Shown: one piece after another, positions 19,101-26,831 of the stretch
How positions within the stretch are numbered: position 1 is the stretch's first letter
How the letters are laid out: the number at the start of each line of letters is the position of its first letter
Assembly (NCBI GenBank): GCA_963757265.1
Contig: CAVWRA010000006.1
Span: 1,798,001 to 1,862,000 of the forward strand
Length of the DNA: 64,000 nucleotides
Source of the DNA: CAIVVT01 sp963757265
GTDB lineage: Bacteria > Acidobacteriota > Terriglobia > Bryobacterales > Bryobacteraceae
Direction of reading: 5' to 3'
The notes under the pieces: generated by a model
Database searches by the model: none
The model's input: only the letters and a program-made list of their open reading frames with translations
Told to the model about the DNA's origin: nothing
Made by a program: the position numbers and the translations under genes

Positions 19101-19531
19101 GCGCTTACGCGGCGCTGGGCGACCAGGCGCAGGCAAAGAAGTACTGGCAGATGGCGGCCGATGTAAAGCCGGCGCCGCATGGGCAGTACCGGCGGCGTCG
19201 CGGCGGTCTGACGCCCGCCAGCGCGCAGACATACTACCAGGCGCTGGCGCTGCAGAAACTGGGCCAGGCCGACAAAGCCACGGCGCTGCTGCATCAATTG
19301 GTGGATACGGCCAACCAGGCACTGCAAGGCGGGCCGGAGAAACCGGACGCCGACGCGCCGCTGGATACGCTGCGCGCGCAGCGTGCGACGCTGGCGACTG
19401 CGCACTACGCCGCCGGTCTGGGCTATCTGGGGTTGAACGAACCGCAGAAGGCCAAGACGGAATTCAACAAGGTCCTGGAGGCCAGCCCCGACTACGTTGG
19501 GGCCAGAGCGATGCTGGCGGAGCTGCGGTAG
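16136..19531 (+). CDS. Exported DUF5107 domain protein with tetratricopeptide repeats
   Basis: 1131 residues from ATG 16136, chosen because it begins a signal peptide (LIPLLGLAALLTGGAPALRAA). Residues 40-420 form the DUF5107 domain, a galactose-mutarotase-like beta-sandwich (IGILPEIGGRLFEGIDKT, GGIEWNIPHHHRAS). From about residue 480 to the end are many TPR units (ALGINYYKKARYAEAEKLFL, YYLGYFAEKLNQPQKAAEYF). Similar proteins sit in carbohydrate-use loci of Acidobacteria and Bacteroidetes; a sugar-binding or mutarotase role is suggested but no reaction has been proven in this family to my knowledge. It is divergent from the GH42 gene. Confidence 0.85.
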   Translation: MKRFGDYLIPLLGLAALLTGGAPALRAADAPVRVWEEKIVIPTYLAGDPEPNPIFNLGRESQGAQGIVYPYPLYDVLTHTKVDKTYKIVYLENEYIKIGILPEIGGRLFEGIDKTNGYNFIYRQHVIKPALIGLIGAWISGGIEWNIPHHHRASTFLPVQYSIEENADGSKTVWVGELEVRHRTRWAVGYTLRPGISYMEAKVRIVNRTPVVETMLCFANVAVHVNDNYQIFFPPSTQYGTFHGKREFIKWPIANSVYAGADFTKGVDVSWYKNHIQANSIFAWNYADDFFAGYDHGKEAGTMAVADHNIVPGKKVWTWGDGPRGRMWDHILTDTDGPYDELMVGAYSDNQPDYTWLQPFDEKSFSMNWYPFREIGGVKKANLEAAVNLDVDKNGMAKVGFNTTAAHAAAKVKLEAGEKVLLEETVSINPGKPYLKQVAVPAGIDEHDLRASIWADGKELVAYSPIRLTPEPMPKPVTSPPPPAQVKTVEELYLIGLRGEQFNDPAVAPEPYWEEALRRDPGDIRVNTALGINYYKKARYAEAEKLFLKALERDTERYTTPKDAEPIYYLGLTLKAEGRLDEGNKYLYNATWNLPWRAAGYYGVAEIAALRGDFAAALDFTGRSLDNNAINIRALNLRAAVLRHMGHTDEALRVLATAHRRTDPLDVRSMAERWLASKDAKSRSIMAATMNEHPQTATETASEYMDAGLWQDGTDVLLAAVAEAQDQAKIQPMVYYYLGYFAEKLNQPQKAAEYFARAEKMPSEYAFPFEAEEIDVLRAAMKANPRDARAPYYLGNLLFDWQPAEAAKMWQTAEALDPAMAIVHRNMAIAWWHRTSGRSLDKAIAELELAVSSTPKYAKHFAELDELYEAAGVAPEKRLALLEKNQDVVGRRDDSLAHEIGLLVSLGQYDEAIQRLTGREFAVWEGANLNVADNWTDAHMLQGRKLLTAKHAKEALAEFQAALEIPTNLPSEGMNVNAREPEADYWMGSAYAALGDQAQAKKYWQMAADVKPAPHGQYRRRRGGLTPASAQTYYQALALQKLGQADKATALLHQLVDTANQALQGGPEKPDADAPLDTLRAQRATLATAHYAAGLGYLGLNEPQKAKTEFNKVLEASPDYVGARAMLAELR

Positions 19532-19545
19532 GCTCGAACTACCGC
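19525..19545. terminator. Short hairpin across the DUF5107 stop codon
   Basis: GCGGTAG (19525-19531, containing the stop TAG) pairs with CTACCGC (19539-19545) over a 7-base loop. There is no T-run, so its terminator role is uncertain. Confidence 0.35.
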
Positions 19546-19651
19546 TGGGCCATGGAAGGGACATGCCGAGCGGAATGCCGGCGCCGGGCGTGCAGGGCAT
19601 CGGTAAGCGCATTGCGATCACAAGCTCAATGCTAAGATTGGCAGTGCGCTT

Positions 19652-20434
19652 ATGAGTTCCACCGCTAGCCCCTTCAGGAGGGTTGTCGGCAAATTAGCCT
19701 CGATTCTGGCGCACCCGCATCACCATCAGTGGTTGGGACGGTGCAACATATGCGGCCAGCGCACGCCCTTCGTGTCGGATGGAGAACGTTGGATCCGCCG
19801 GTGTGTGTGGTGCCGGAGCACACCCAAGTACAGGGCCATTCAATATGTGGTCGAGCGGCGGTGCGGAGCGTTGCGCCAGTTCCTCGATGCTCACCAGGTT
19901 TATGAGCTGACCACGAGGAGTCCCATTTACCGCACCTACGGCGCGCATCCGCATTACACCGTTAGCGGGTATTTTTCGGATCGGCCGTTCGGCGTGCAAT
20001 ATGGCAAAGTGTGGAACCAGGATCTGCAGCGGCTGTCTTTCCCCGACGGCTCCTTTGACCTGCTGATCTCCTCGGAGACGATGGAGCATGTCAGACGGCC
20101 GTGGGTCGGCTTTCGGGAGATTGAGCGGGTGCTGAAGCCGGGCGGCTGCCATGTCTTTACCATTCCGTACGGTGATGACCGGATCACCACGCCACGTGTG
20201 GACACCACGGGCCCGGAAGACGTTGACCTGTTGCCGAGGGTCTACCACCAGGATCCTTACCGGCCCGAGGATTCGCTTCTTTACACGGATTTCGGCCGCG
20301 ACCTGCCCGCCCTTCTCGAACCGCTCGGTTTGCGAACGGAAATCGAGCGCATCCTGGTCCCGGAACACGATATTCAGGACGACCTGCGGCCGGTAGTGGT
20401 TTTTGTGTCGCAGCGGGTGAGCGGCAGTCGTTGA
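19652..20434 (+). CDS. SAM-dependent methyltransferase with N-terminal zinc ribbon
   Basis: 260 residues. Residues 31-54 carry two CxxC knuckles (CNICGQ and CVWCRS), a likely structural zinc ribbon. The methyltransferase_11 domain follows, with motifs FPDGSFDLLISSETMEHV and IERVLKPGGCHVFTIPYG; the usual glycine-rich motif I is replaced by a weaker VYELTTRSPIYRTYG segment, so SAM binding may be atypical. Proteins of this build occur in surface polysaccharide loci and may methylate sugars. It is the first plus-strand gene at the left edge of the island. A -10-like TAAGAT 13 bases before the ATG would make the transcript leaderless. Confidence 0.78.
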   Translation: MSSTASPFRRVVGKLASILAHPHHHQWLGRCNICGQRTPFVSDGERWIRRCVWCRSTPKYRAIQYVVERRCGALRQFLDAHQVYELTTRSPIYRTYGAHPHYTVSGYFSDRPFGVQYGKVWNQDLQRLSFPDGSFDLLISSETMEHVRRPWVGFREIERVLKPGGCHVFTIPYGDDRITTPRVDTTGPEDVDLLPRVYHQDPYRPEDSLLYTDFGRDLPALLEPLGLRTEIERILVPEHDIQDDLRPVVVFVSQRVSGSR

Positions 20435-20516
20435 AGGCTCCGATCACGGGTCTCCGCTGCCCGGCGACTGGCCGGGATCTCACGACCGATCGTCCGGATC
20501 CGCCCTCCCGGCAGGC

Positions 20517-21248
20517 TTACGGTTCCTTCAGGCAGGCTGAAACGATCAGCGTACAGTCGTGCGTTTCGGTCTGAATATCCTGGAATCCGTACTTGGCCAG
20601 TACTCTACGCATCCCGGAGGCCGATTGCCAGTACTCCCGCCGGCCCAAGAGAGGCCAGGTACGGAGTGTCAGATGGAACAACAGCCCGTTCAGGGCCACG
20701 TAGAGCAGAAAGATCCGGCCGCGCCAGCCGCGGTGGCCCATCATCCGCGGAACCATGGAGAACCGGTGCAAGCTGAACCAGATTCTGCCGCCGGGCCGCA
20801 GAACGCGACGGATTTCGGCCAGCGCCGTCCGCATATCGACGAACACCAGGGCGACCCGGGAGATGACCCGATCGAATTGCGGACCATCGAAAGGCAAGTG
20901 CTCGGCGGGCGCGTGTTGGAATAGTATGATCCTGGTCCAGGCGCGCCCTAGGCGCAGCGCGGCGGCATCGACATCGACGCCACACGCCCAACCCTGACAG
21001 GAGTTGTCCGTACGGGCACAGGTCACGCATCCGCCGCCCGTTCCGGGGATTCGATACGGGCAGGCCGCAATCAGGGTTTGCCCGGCGCCGCAACCGATGT
21101 CCAGCACCTTTTCTCCGGCCCGCAGTTGCGGCAAGTAGCGGTTTGGGCTGAGATCATCCAGAGCGGCTTCCAATTCACTGAGGTGTAGTCGATCCTGTGG
21201 CGTTTGCGCCGCTTCCCGGGCTGCATCGAGGATTGCTTCGTCACGCAC
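20517..21248 (-). CDS. Class I SAM methyltransferase with a cysteine-rich insertion
   Basis: 243 residues. Motif I KVLDIGCGAGQT, then normally a short loop leads to the acidic motif II. Here about 22 residues (roughly 65-87) intervene with cysteines at 63, 74, 77, 84 and 89, before GVDVDAAALRLGRAW. Motifs IV and V are normal (FDRVISRVALVFVDMRTA, IRRVLRPGGRIWFSLHRF). The spacing of the cysteines (CxxC, then 6 and 4 residues) would suit a metal site, which is unusual within this loop. Last gene of a minus-strand run downstream of the flippase, ligase and another methyltransferase. Substrate unknown, likely a lipid or sugar intermediate. Confidence 0.82.
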   Translation of the reverse strand: MRDEAILDAAREAAQTPQDRLHLSELEAALDDLSPNRYLPQLRAGEKVLDIGCGAGQTLIAACPYRIPGTGGGCVTCARTDNSCQGWACGVDVDAAALRLGRAWTRIILFQHAPAEHLPFDGPQFDRVISRVALVFVDMRTALAEIRRVLRPGGRIWFSLHRFSMVPRMMGHRGWRGRIFLLYVALNGLLFHLTLRTWPLLGRREYWQSASGMRRVLAKYGFQDIQTETHDCTLIVSACLKEP

Positions 21249-21457
21249 TCGCGATCAGTATATCAACCGCAACGCATTTTCCGCTCCCGCTCCCGGTCGG
21301 CTTGGGAAGCCGGAGCTGTGCGCTCGAGCGGACGCGCCACTCAGCCGGCTTGAGTGAAGCACCAGACACACCGTCGTGATTGCAACAGAAGATGTCGAGG
21401 TTTAGATCCTGGAGCTGAGATTGAACGTAACCAGCGCGAAACAACGAGCGTGAGAGG

Positions 21458-22249
21458 CTATTTCTTTCTGGCGGAGACCAAGTAAACCGACGCCGCGAAA
21501 CGCAAGAGCGGTATCGAGGCCAAGGGCTCTAAGGCCGCAGCGACACGAATGTTCAGATCAGGGAATCGATCCAGAGGATAAACGAAAACATTCGAAGACC
21601 GGCTACGCCCTGGCTCGAATCCATGTTTCCGAAGCAGCGTCCGAAATTTCCACGGCACGCAGAGGTTGCGGTGCACGGTAGGTCCCAGAGGTGCTCGCCG
21701 ATGCTTCCGCAAAACAGTACGTTTGAACGCCCGCCACACTGGGCCAACCGAAACGCTCACTAGGCGGTCGCTCAGGTTGTACAGACTGATTCGGCTTGGA
21801 ATCGCAAATACCGCGAGTCCACCGGGACGCAGGACCCGGTGGATCTCGTTCAGGGCAGATTCGTAATCGGGCAGAAACTCGAATACCCCCAGGCACACGA
21901 CATGGTCCATCGACTGAGATGAAAATGGAAGCCTTTCGACATCAGCCTGGCAGAACTGCACTTCGCTATCGTCGGCAAAGCGACGACGCGCAGCTTCGAG
22001 CATCCTCGAGGACAAGTCAATGCCAATTACGGAAAACGCTCGACGGCGCAATTCGGGGATTTCACCACCGGCCGCGCAGCCGAGGTCCAGAATCCGTCCA
22101 TGCTCGCCGCCCAACATGGCATACACGATCGCAAGTTGGGCCTGGAAATACGGTGTTCGTTCACGCTCGGTGGCGTAATGGTCAACACTGTTCCCGAAGA
22201 TCTCGGATACCCGGCGCTTCTCTTCGCTGAAGGATTGTTCTTGGCGCAT
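21458..22249 (-). CDS. Class I SAM methyltransferase (UbiE/type 11)
   Basis: 263 residues. Motif I RILDLGCAAGGEIPELRRR, motif II VIGIDLSSRMLEAARRRFA, motif IV LPFSSQSMDHVVCLGVFEFL and the post-motif IHRVLRPGGLAVFAIPSR. The C-terminal 90 residues are basic and partly hydrophobic (VWRAFKRTVLRKHRR), perhaps for membrane or lipid-linked substrate contact. It starts 80 bases after the O-antigen ligase gene stop, so it is probably in the same transcript. The next gene, another methyltransferase, begins 209 bases later; that gap shows no credible gene. Confidence 0.85.
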   Translation of the reverse strand: MRQEQSFSEEKRRVSEIFGNSVDHYATERERTPYFQAQLAIVYAMLGGEHGRILDLGCAAGGEIPELRRRAFSVIGIDLSSRMLEAARRRFADDSEVQFCQADVERLPFSSQSMDHVVCLGVFEFLPDYESALNEIHRVLRPGGLAVFAIPSRISLYNLSDRLVSVSVGPVWRAFKRTVLRKHRRAPLGPTVHRNLCVPWKFRTLLRKHGFEPGRSRSSNVFVYPLDRFPDLNIRVAAALEPLASIPLLRFAASVYLVSARKK

Positions 22250-22329
22250 TCAGATCCCGTCGAAATCTCCCAACGCAAGTTGCCATCCGTAACAGGTTAT
22301 CAGTAGCTACTCAAAACGGAAATGCAGGC

Positions 22330-23634
22330 TCAAATGGAGCGCAGACGGATCACGCCATAAATCATGAGCAGCGCCACAGCGCTGATCGCCAGGCTGCGGA
22401 TCAGGCAGGTGCGCCAGCTCAGCATCAGAACGGCGCCGGGACGGCGGAGAGTCTCCTGGTAAGCCAGGCCGCCGAGCAGGCCGACCAGCAGAAACGACAC
22501 CGGCTGGTAAGCACGCGACAGAAACCAGGATGTGGCCAGAAATGCTGTGAGCGCGACTTCCAGACACACCGCCTGCTGGCTAAGCACAGGATCAGGCTCA
22601 GCGCCGTCCGCCGGCTGGACAATACGCTGGATCTGGTAAAAACTAATGACGAAAATGGCGACCCAGAGCACCAGACCTGGCAGCCCCAACTCGACGGCCA
22701 CCAACAGGAATGAGTTGTGCGCCGTTGTTTCCACGGCGTCAGAAAAACCGCCGAATCCTTTTCCCAGCAGGGGCGAGCTTTTGAGCAGTCCCAGGCCCTC
22801 GCTCCAGATGTCCAGGCGATCGCCTCCGCCAGCCTCCGATAAGTTGATCTCACGCCCGCCCGTGAACTTCTGGGCCAGCAGTCCGAGAGCGGCGACCCCT
22901 GCGACCGCCAATGAGCCCAGCCACCTCAGCTTCCTCCGAAATGCCACAGCGATCATTACCGCGAGGGCTACCAGCGCCCCCCGCGAATGCGTCAGGTAGA
23001 CGCCGTACAAAAGAATCGCGGCGGGAAGCAGGACGAGGAAGACATTCTTCAGCAAGTTGCGGCTCCACCAGAAGAAGCACAGAGAAGCGGTGACCAGCAG
23101 GAGCTGGGCAAAATCATTGGGATCGTCAATCATGCCCTGCGCCTTCAGGCGATCCACCCCGGGGGCAGCTTGTATTTCTGTGCTGTCGGCTTCCTCCTCA
23201 TCGATCCCTGGGCGCAGCAGGAATTTGCTCTGATCCGACGGGTGGTAGTAATCATGGATTCCCGGCAGCACTAGTCCCACCATCGCAACAATCAATGCCG
23301 CCACCAGGATCTGGCGTCGTAAGACAGTGTCGCAATTCACCGGAATCAGGAACAGAAGGAGCGCTGGGACTGCGACGCCAGGCACGGCCGCTACCGCCCC
23401 GCCAAACCATCCCTGCAAAGCGGGCGAGATGGTCAGATAGGCGCTAAACACCAGGAACAGCAGCAACTGGGGAGATGCCTTGAACGGCCGGTGGTCTAAC
23501 AGCCGGGGCAATGTCCATAGGCACGCCAAGCCGGCGACAAATGGTTGGACTCGAATCGTGGTCAGCCATGGCATCCAGGCGGCCGGCGAGATATACATGT
23601 AAAGCACGAAGATCAAAGTGAAGATCAGACCCAT
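22330..23634 (-). CDS. O-antigen ligase/polymerase family membrane protein (Wzy/WaaL type)
   Basis: 434 residues, nearly all hydrophobic with about 11-12 predicted helices. The family loop is present: LTHSRGALVALAVMIAVAF, then GKGFGGFSDAVETTAHNSFL, where the His-Asn-Ser before a helix is the Wzy_C signature. It would polymerise repeat units or transfer a glycan on the periplasmic side of the inner membrane. It starts 24 bases after the flippase gene, as expected of a Wzx/Wzy pair. Wzy and WaaL cannot be told apart from sequence alone. Confidence 0.85.
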   Translation of the reverse strand: MGLIFTLIFVLYMYISPAAWMPWLTTIRVQPFVAGLACLWTLPRLLDHRPFKASPQLLLFLVFSAYLTISPALQGWFGGAVAAVPGVAVPALLLFLIPVNCDTVLRRQILVAALIVAMVGLVLPGIHDYYHPSDQSKFLLRPGIDEEEADSTEIQAAPGVDRLKAQGMIDDPNDFAQLLLVTASLCFFWWSRNLLKNVFLVLLPAAILLYGVYLTHSRGALVALAVMIAVAFRRKLRWLGSLAVAGVAALGLLAQKFTGGREINLSEAGGGDRLDIWSEGLGLLKSSPLLGKGFGGFSDAVETTAHNSFLLVAVELGLPGLVLWVAIFVISFYQIQRIVQPADGAEPDPVLSQQAVCLEVALTAFLATSWFLSRAYQPVSFLLVGLLGGLAYQETLRRPGAVLMLSWRTCLIRSLAISAVALLMIYGVIRLRSI

Positions 23635-23658
23635 GAATGCCGCCGGTTCCCTCCGTGA

Positions 23659-25215
23659 TTATCGCTGTTCGCGTGCACTGACAAATGCGAGCACCGGATC
23701 CAGGCGCATTCGCACCCACTGCGGGGTTCTGCCCGCCAGTTCGTTCAGCCGGTAGGAGTCCTCCCGGCCGAAGACGTGCAGAAGCCGGAATAGAATCGGG
23801 CAGGCGAGAGCCCCGGCCGCCACGCCAACCGCCAGTCGCGAAACCGGCGATGGGAGCCACATGCCGGCCAGGTAGGCGATGACTCCGATCCCCGCTCCAG
23901 CGGTCACGCCCGGCACGATCTCGCGAATCCTCCACTCGATGCCGCACGAGCGGCTGGCCCACCAAAGGAGGATCGCCGCCGCGGCGGTCTGCGCGACTCC
24001 GTTGGCGAGCGCGGCGCCCAGCGCCCCATAGCGCGGGATCAGCAGCAGGTCCAGCGAGACGTCCAGAGCGCCGCAGAAAAAGACGATTATGGCGACCGAT
24101 CCCTGCCGCTCCGCGGCCGCGAAAACCGCTCCCACGACCGGCATGATGCACTTGCCGCCCGCCAGTAATGCGGCCACGGCCAGTACCGGACCGGCCGGCG
24201 CGTAGGCTTTTCCGTACAGCGTGACGATCAGCCACGGCGACACCGCCGCCAGGCCGAACAGCAGCACGGACGACAGGATCGAACAGTACTTCAGCCCCAC
24301 GGCCGCCGTCTGCTGGAGTTTCTCCAGGCTGCGGCCAATCTCGCCGTAGAGCGCCACGCTGATGCTGTTTCCAAAAATCGTGACCAGCCCGATGATCTTC
24401 TCCGCAAAGCCCAGGGCAGTGGTAAAAAACGACCAGGATTTGGGATCCTTATCCAGCATCTTCAAGAAGAAAATGTCGGACTTGTCCCAGACCACAAACC
24501 CGAGCAGCATCAGGATCGTGCCCTTACCGGAGAAGCTGATCATGCGGCGCCGCAGGGCAGGCTCGATGGCCGCCCTGGGACCCCATTGCAGCCACTTCAC
24601 GGTGAACGCCAGATGGAGAACTAGGTCCGTCCCATAGGCGATCGCATACGCGGCGGCGGCGGCCACCAGGCCCCACCCCGACCACAGGCCCAACCACAGC
24701 ACGCCGATCAGCACCACGGCGAACACAATGGAGCATATCAGCCCCTGCCGCAGGCGCTGGCCGGCCAGAAGCGCCGCGCCCGGGATGGACGACAGCAATC
24801 GCGGAGCAAGGCTGAGGACGAGGAGCCACGAACTGCTCCAGTAATCAGGCCGGGTGAAGGCGAAGATGATGGCCTCGCCGATGATGAGGACGCCCAGCGC
24901 GAGCAGCGATTGGAGCTTCATCGTGGCCGCGAAAATCCCGCGGGCCAGCTTCAGGTCATTCTGCCCCAGAGCCTCCGCCATGTAGCGCCGCGTCGCGCCC
25001 GGAACTCCCAAACTCGCCACATTCGTGCCCACCAGGGCCCAGAACCAGACAACCGAGAAGTACCCCAGCTTCGCCGGTCCGATGACGCGCGCCACGGGGA
25101 TGCTCCAGCAGATCGCCGCCAGGAGGCTGATGCCCACGTCCATCCCGATCAATACTGAGTTGTCAAGCGTCCGCCGGGTGGCCGACGCTCGCTCTGGTCC
25201 CTGGTCTGCCAACAC
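23659..25215 (-). CDS. Polysaccharide flippase (Wzx/MATE-like, MOP superfamily)
   Basis: 518 residues with about 12-14 transmembrane helices. It opens with a soluble stretch and then VLIGMDVGISLLAAICWSIP; the family feature GYFSVVWFWALVGTNVASLG lies in the second helix, and a LEKLQQTAAVGLKYCSILSS loop precedes the second half. It moves lipid-linked oligosaccharide units across the inner membrane for the ligase encoded next to it. It is the first gene of the minus-strand flippase-ligase-methyltransferase run. ATG 25215 gives a leader of about 24 residues; a later Met at residue 25 is an alternative. Confidence 0.88.
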   Translation of the reverse strand: MLADQGPERASATRRTLDNSVLIGMDVGISLLAAICWSIPVARVIGPAKLGYFSVVWFWALVGTNVASLGVPGATRRYMAEALGQNDLKLARGIFAATMKLQSLLALGVLIIGEAIIFAFTRPDYWSSSWLLVLSLAPRLLSSIPGAALLAGQRLRQGLICSIVFAVVLIGVLWLGLWSGWGLVAAAAAYAIAYGTDLVLHLAFTVKWLQWGPRAAIEPALRRRMISFSGKGTILMLLGFVVWDKSDIFFLKMLDKDPKSWSFFTTALGFAEKIIGLVTIFGNSISVALYGEIGRSLEKLQQTAAVGLKYCSILSSVLLFGLAAVSPWLIVTLYGKAYAPAGPVLAVAALLAGGKCIMPVVGAVFAAAERQGSVAIIVFFCGALDVSLDLLLIPRYGALGAALANGVAQTAAAAILLWWASRSCGIEWRIREIVPGVTAGAGIGVIAYLAGMWLPSPVSRLAVGVAAGALACPILFRLLHVFGREDSYRLNELAGRTPQWVRMRLDPVLAFVSAREQR

Positions 25216-25626
25216 ACAACCCCTTTCGCTTTGCCGCCGCCCGCGCGCCCGCTGCTCTGCCGCGCTCGCCCCACCCGCTCTCCGGGGATGGCCCAGGCAG
25301 GTCAGGCCTCAATACGGCTGATCGGGTCTGGCCGTCTGGGGGCGTGACACGTGCCGTTGCAGGCCTCACGTCGTAGTATCGCGCATCACGTTGCCGCTCA
25401 GAGAAGAGGCCCTTTGGGAGGACGCGGTGCGCCGGTGGATTGCGGCTGCGGCAACCGAGGCGGGCGGCCATGGTGCCAGAGCAAGTACAATTTGATCCAG
25501 TGTGCCGTGGATGTCGGCGCCAGGCGAGAGCGGTGTGAAATATCAAGCGGCCATGCGCCGGGCGGAGGGGATTCTATCCTCTGAGCCTGTCGGACCGACG
25601 GACGCGGCTGACGTGCGGGCGATCCT
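25216..25626. other. Divergent intergenic region in the island
   Basis: About 410 bases between the flippase and a plus-strand glycosyltransferase-like gene. The promoters of both must lie here. I see no repeat, RNA gene or convincing short protein. Confidence 0.5.
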
Positions 25627-26661
25627 ATGACTTGTGCTCCGATCAGCTTCTATATCCACCGCAAGTTCTGGCCGCAGGGGGAGATTCCATCGTCGCCGGA
25701 CGTGGCGTGGTCGGGATTCAATTTCGGAGTCTATACCTGGACCATCCAGACGGCGCTGCGGCTGCAGCAGGCCGGGTTGGACTGCCGGTTGACATCCGAG
25801 TTGCCCTGTGAGGGCATCGTATTGGCGCATCGCGAGTGCATGGCGGTGGAGGGAGAACGGATCAGGCCTGGGCCGCAGCGGCTGCTGATCAATTTCGCCG
25901 CGGATCTGGGACCTTATACTCCGGCCAACTTGCAGGTGGTTCAAAATCCGGTCCAGGCGCGGTTCTTCCGGCACTGTTACTGGATCCGCCACTGGCCCGA
26001 GCCAGGGCTTATTCCGCGCGCTGAGGCGCGGGGCGACCGCTTCGAAAACGTGGCCTATGTGGGCAACGAGAAATCTCTGGCGCCCGAACTGCGGGGCCCG
26101 GAGTGGGCAGCCCGGCTGGCCGGAATCGGATTCCGTTGGATCCCCAAAATCGGCGAGTTTCAGTACAACGATCCCTCGACCTACCGGATTGGCGGCGTAT
26201 GGTCCGATTTCAGCGATATTGATGTCGTATGTGCCGTGCGGCGTTTCCTGCCGCGTTCCGCGCGCGCGGCCTTCGACCACAAGCCGCCCTCAAAGCTGAT
26301 CAACGCCTGGATCGCCGGAGTGCCCGCCATTCTGGGGCACGAGTCGGCGTTTCGGGCGCTGCGCCGCGACGCGCTGGACTACATCGAGGTCTGTTCGGTC
26401 AACGAACTGCTGCAGGCACTGGTCGAGTTGCGCAGCCGGCCGGAACTGCGGGCCGCGATGCGCGACCACGGTCGGGCTCGCTTGCCGGAAGTCACCGCCG
26501 CCGCCACCGTGAAGCAGTGGCTGCAGTTCATCGAAGAAGTGGCCGTGCCGGCCTACCACAAGTGGATTCGAGTTCCTGGCTGGCTGCGAAGGACCACAGC
26601 CGCGGGAAACGAGGTGGTTTACCAGGCATTGCGGGTCAGAAGGAAGCTGATCGTCGGCTGA
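25627..26661 (+). CDS. Glycosyltransferase-like protein of the polysaccharide island
   Basis: 344 residues. No DXD motif of GT-A enzymes is apparent. The C-terminal half looks like the donor-binding domain of GT-B enzymes: AYVGNEKSL near the middle, then FDHKPPSKLINAWIAGVPAI and ALVELRSRPELRAAMRDHGR, the usual helix after the nucleotide-sugar pocket. A GT-B fold is therefore inferred; donor and acceptor are unknown. It is divergent from the flippase and followed 170 bases later by the GT32-methyltransferase fusion. Confidence 0.6.
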   Translation: MTCAPISFYIHRKFWPQGEIPSSPDVAWSGFNFGVYTWTIQTALRLQQAGLDCRLTSELPCEGIVLAHRECMAVEGERIRPGPQRLLINFAADLGPYTPANLQVVQNPVQARFFRHCYWIRHWPEPGLIPRAEARGDRFENVAYVGNEKSLAPELRGPEWAARLAGIGFRWIPKIGEFQYNDPSTYRIGGVWSDFSDIDVVCAVRRFLPRSARAAFDHKPPSKLINAWIAGVPAILGHESAFRALRRDALDYIEVCSVNELLQALVELRSRPELRAAMRDHGRARLPEVTAAATVKQWLQFIEEVAVPAYHKWIRVPGWLRRTTAAGNEVVYQALRVRRKLIVG

Positions 26662-26764
26662 GCGTGTCCGCCTTCTCGCCGCGACCCCACCAGCGTCGCC
26701 GGAGCAATGCGGGCGCTTGGGATTGCGACGCGGGGCGGGCTTCTTGGGCGAGCGCGATGCGGCA

Positions 26765-26806
26765 TTTGACGGAGTTGGACCAGGATGCCAGAATGGGGGG
26801 CTTGGG
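26765..26806 (+). promoter_or_regulatory. Weak sixth copy of the promoter/leader hairpin module
   Basis: CAGGATGCCAGAATGG at 26781-26796 matches the copy at 48221-48266 at 15 of 16 bases. CCAGG can pair with CTTGG across the loop. The upstream TRTAKGCTG half is not recognisable. It lies 26 bases before the start of the GT32-methyltransferase fusion gene and on the same strand. Confidence 0.35.
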
Positions 26807-26831
26807 TTGCAGGCTCAGAGCAGGAGGCGGA

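Noticed and set aside
21241..21444. 67-residue minus frame between two methyltransferases
   Set aside because: No recognisable motif; could be part of a decayed gene but not supportable.
25163..25546. 127-residue minus frame before the flippase
   Set aside because: Overlaps the flippase start, no domain, poor ribosome site.
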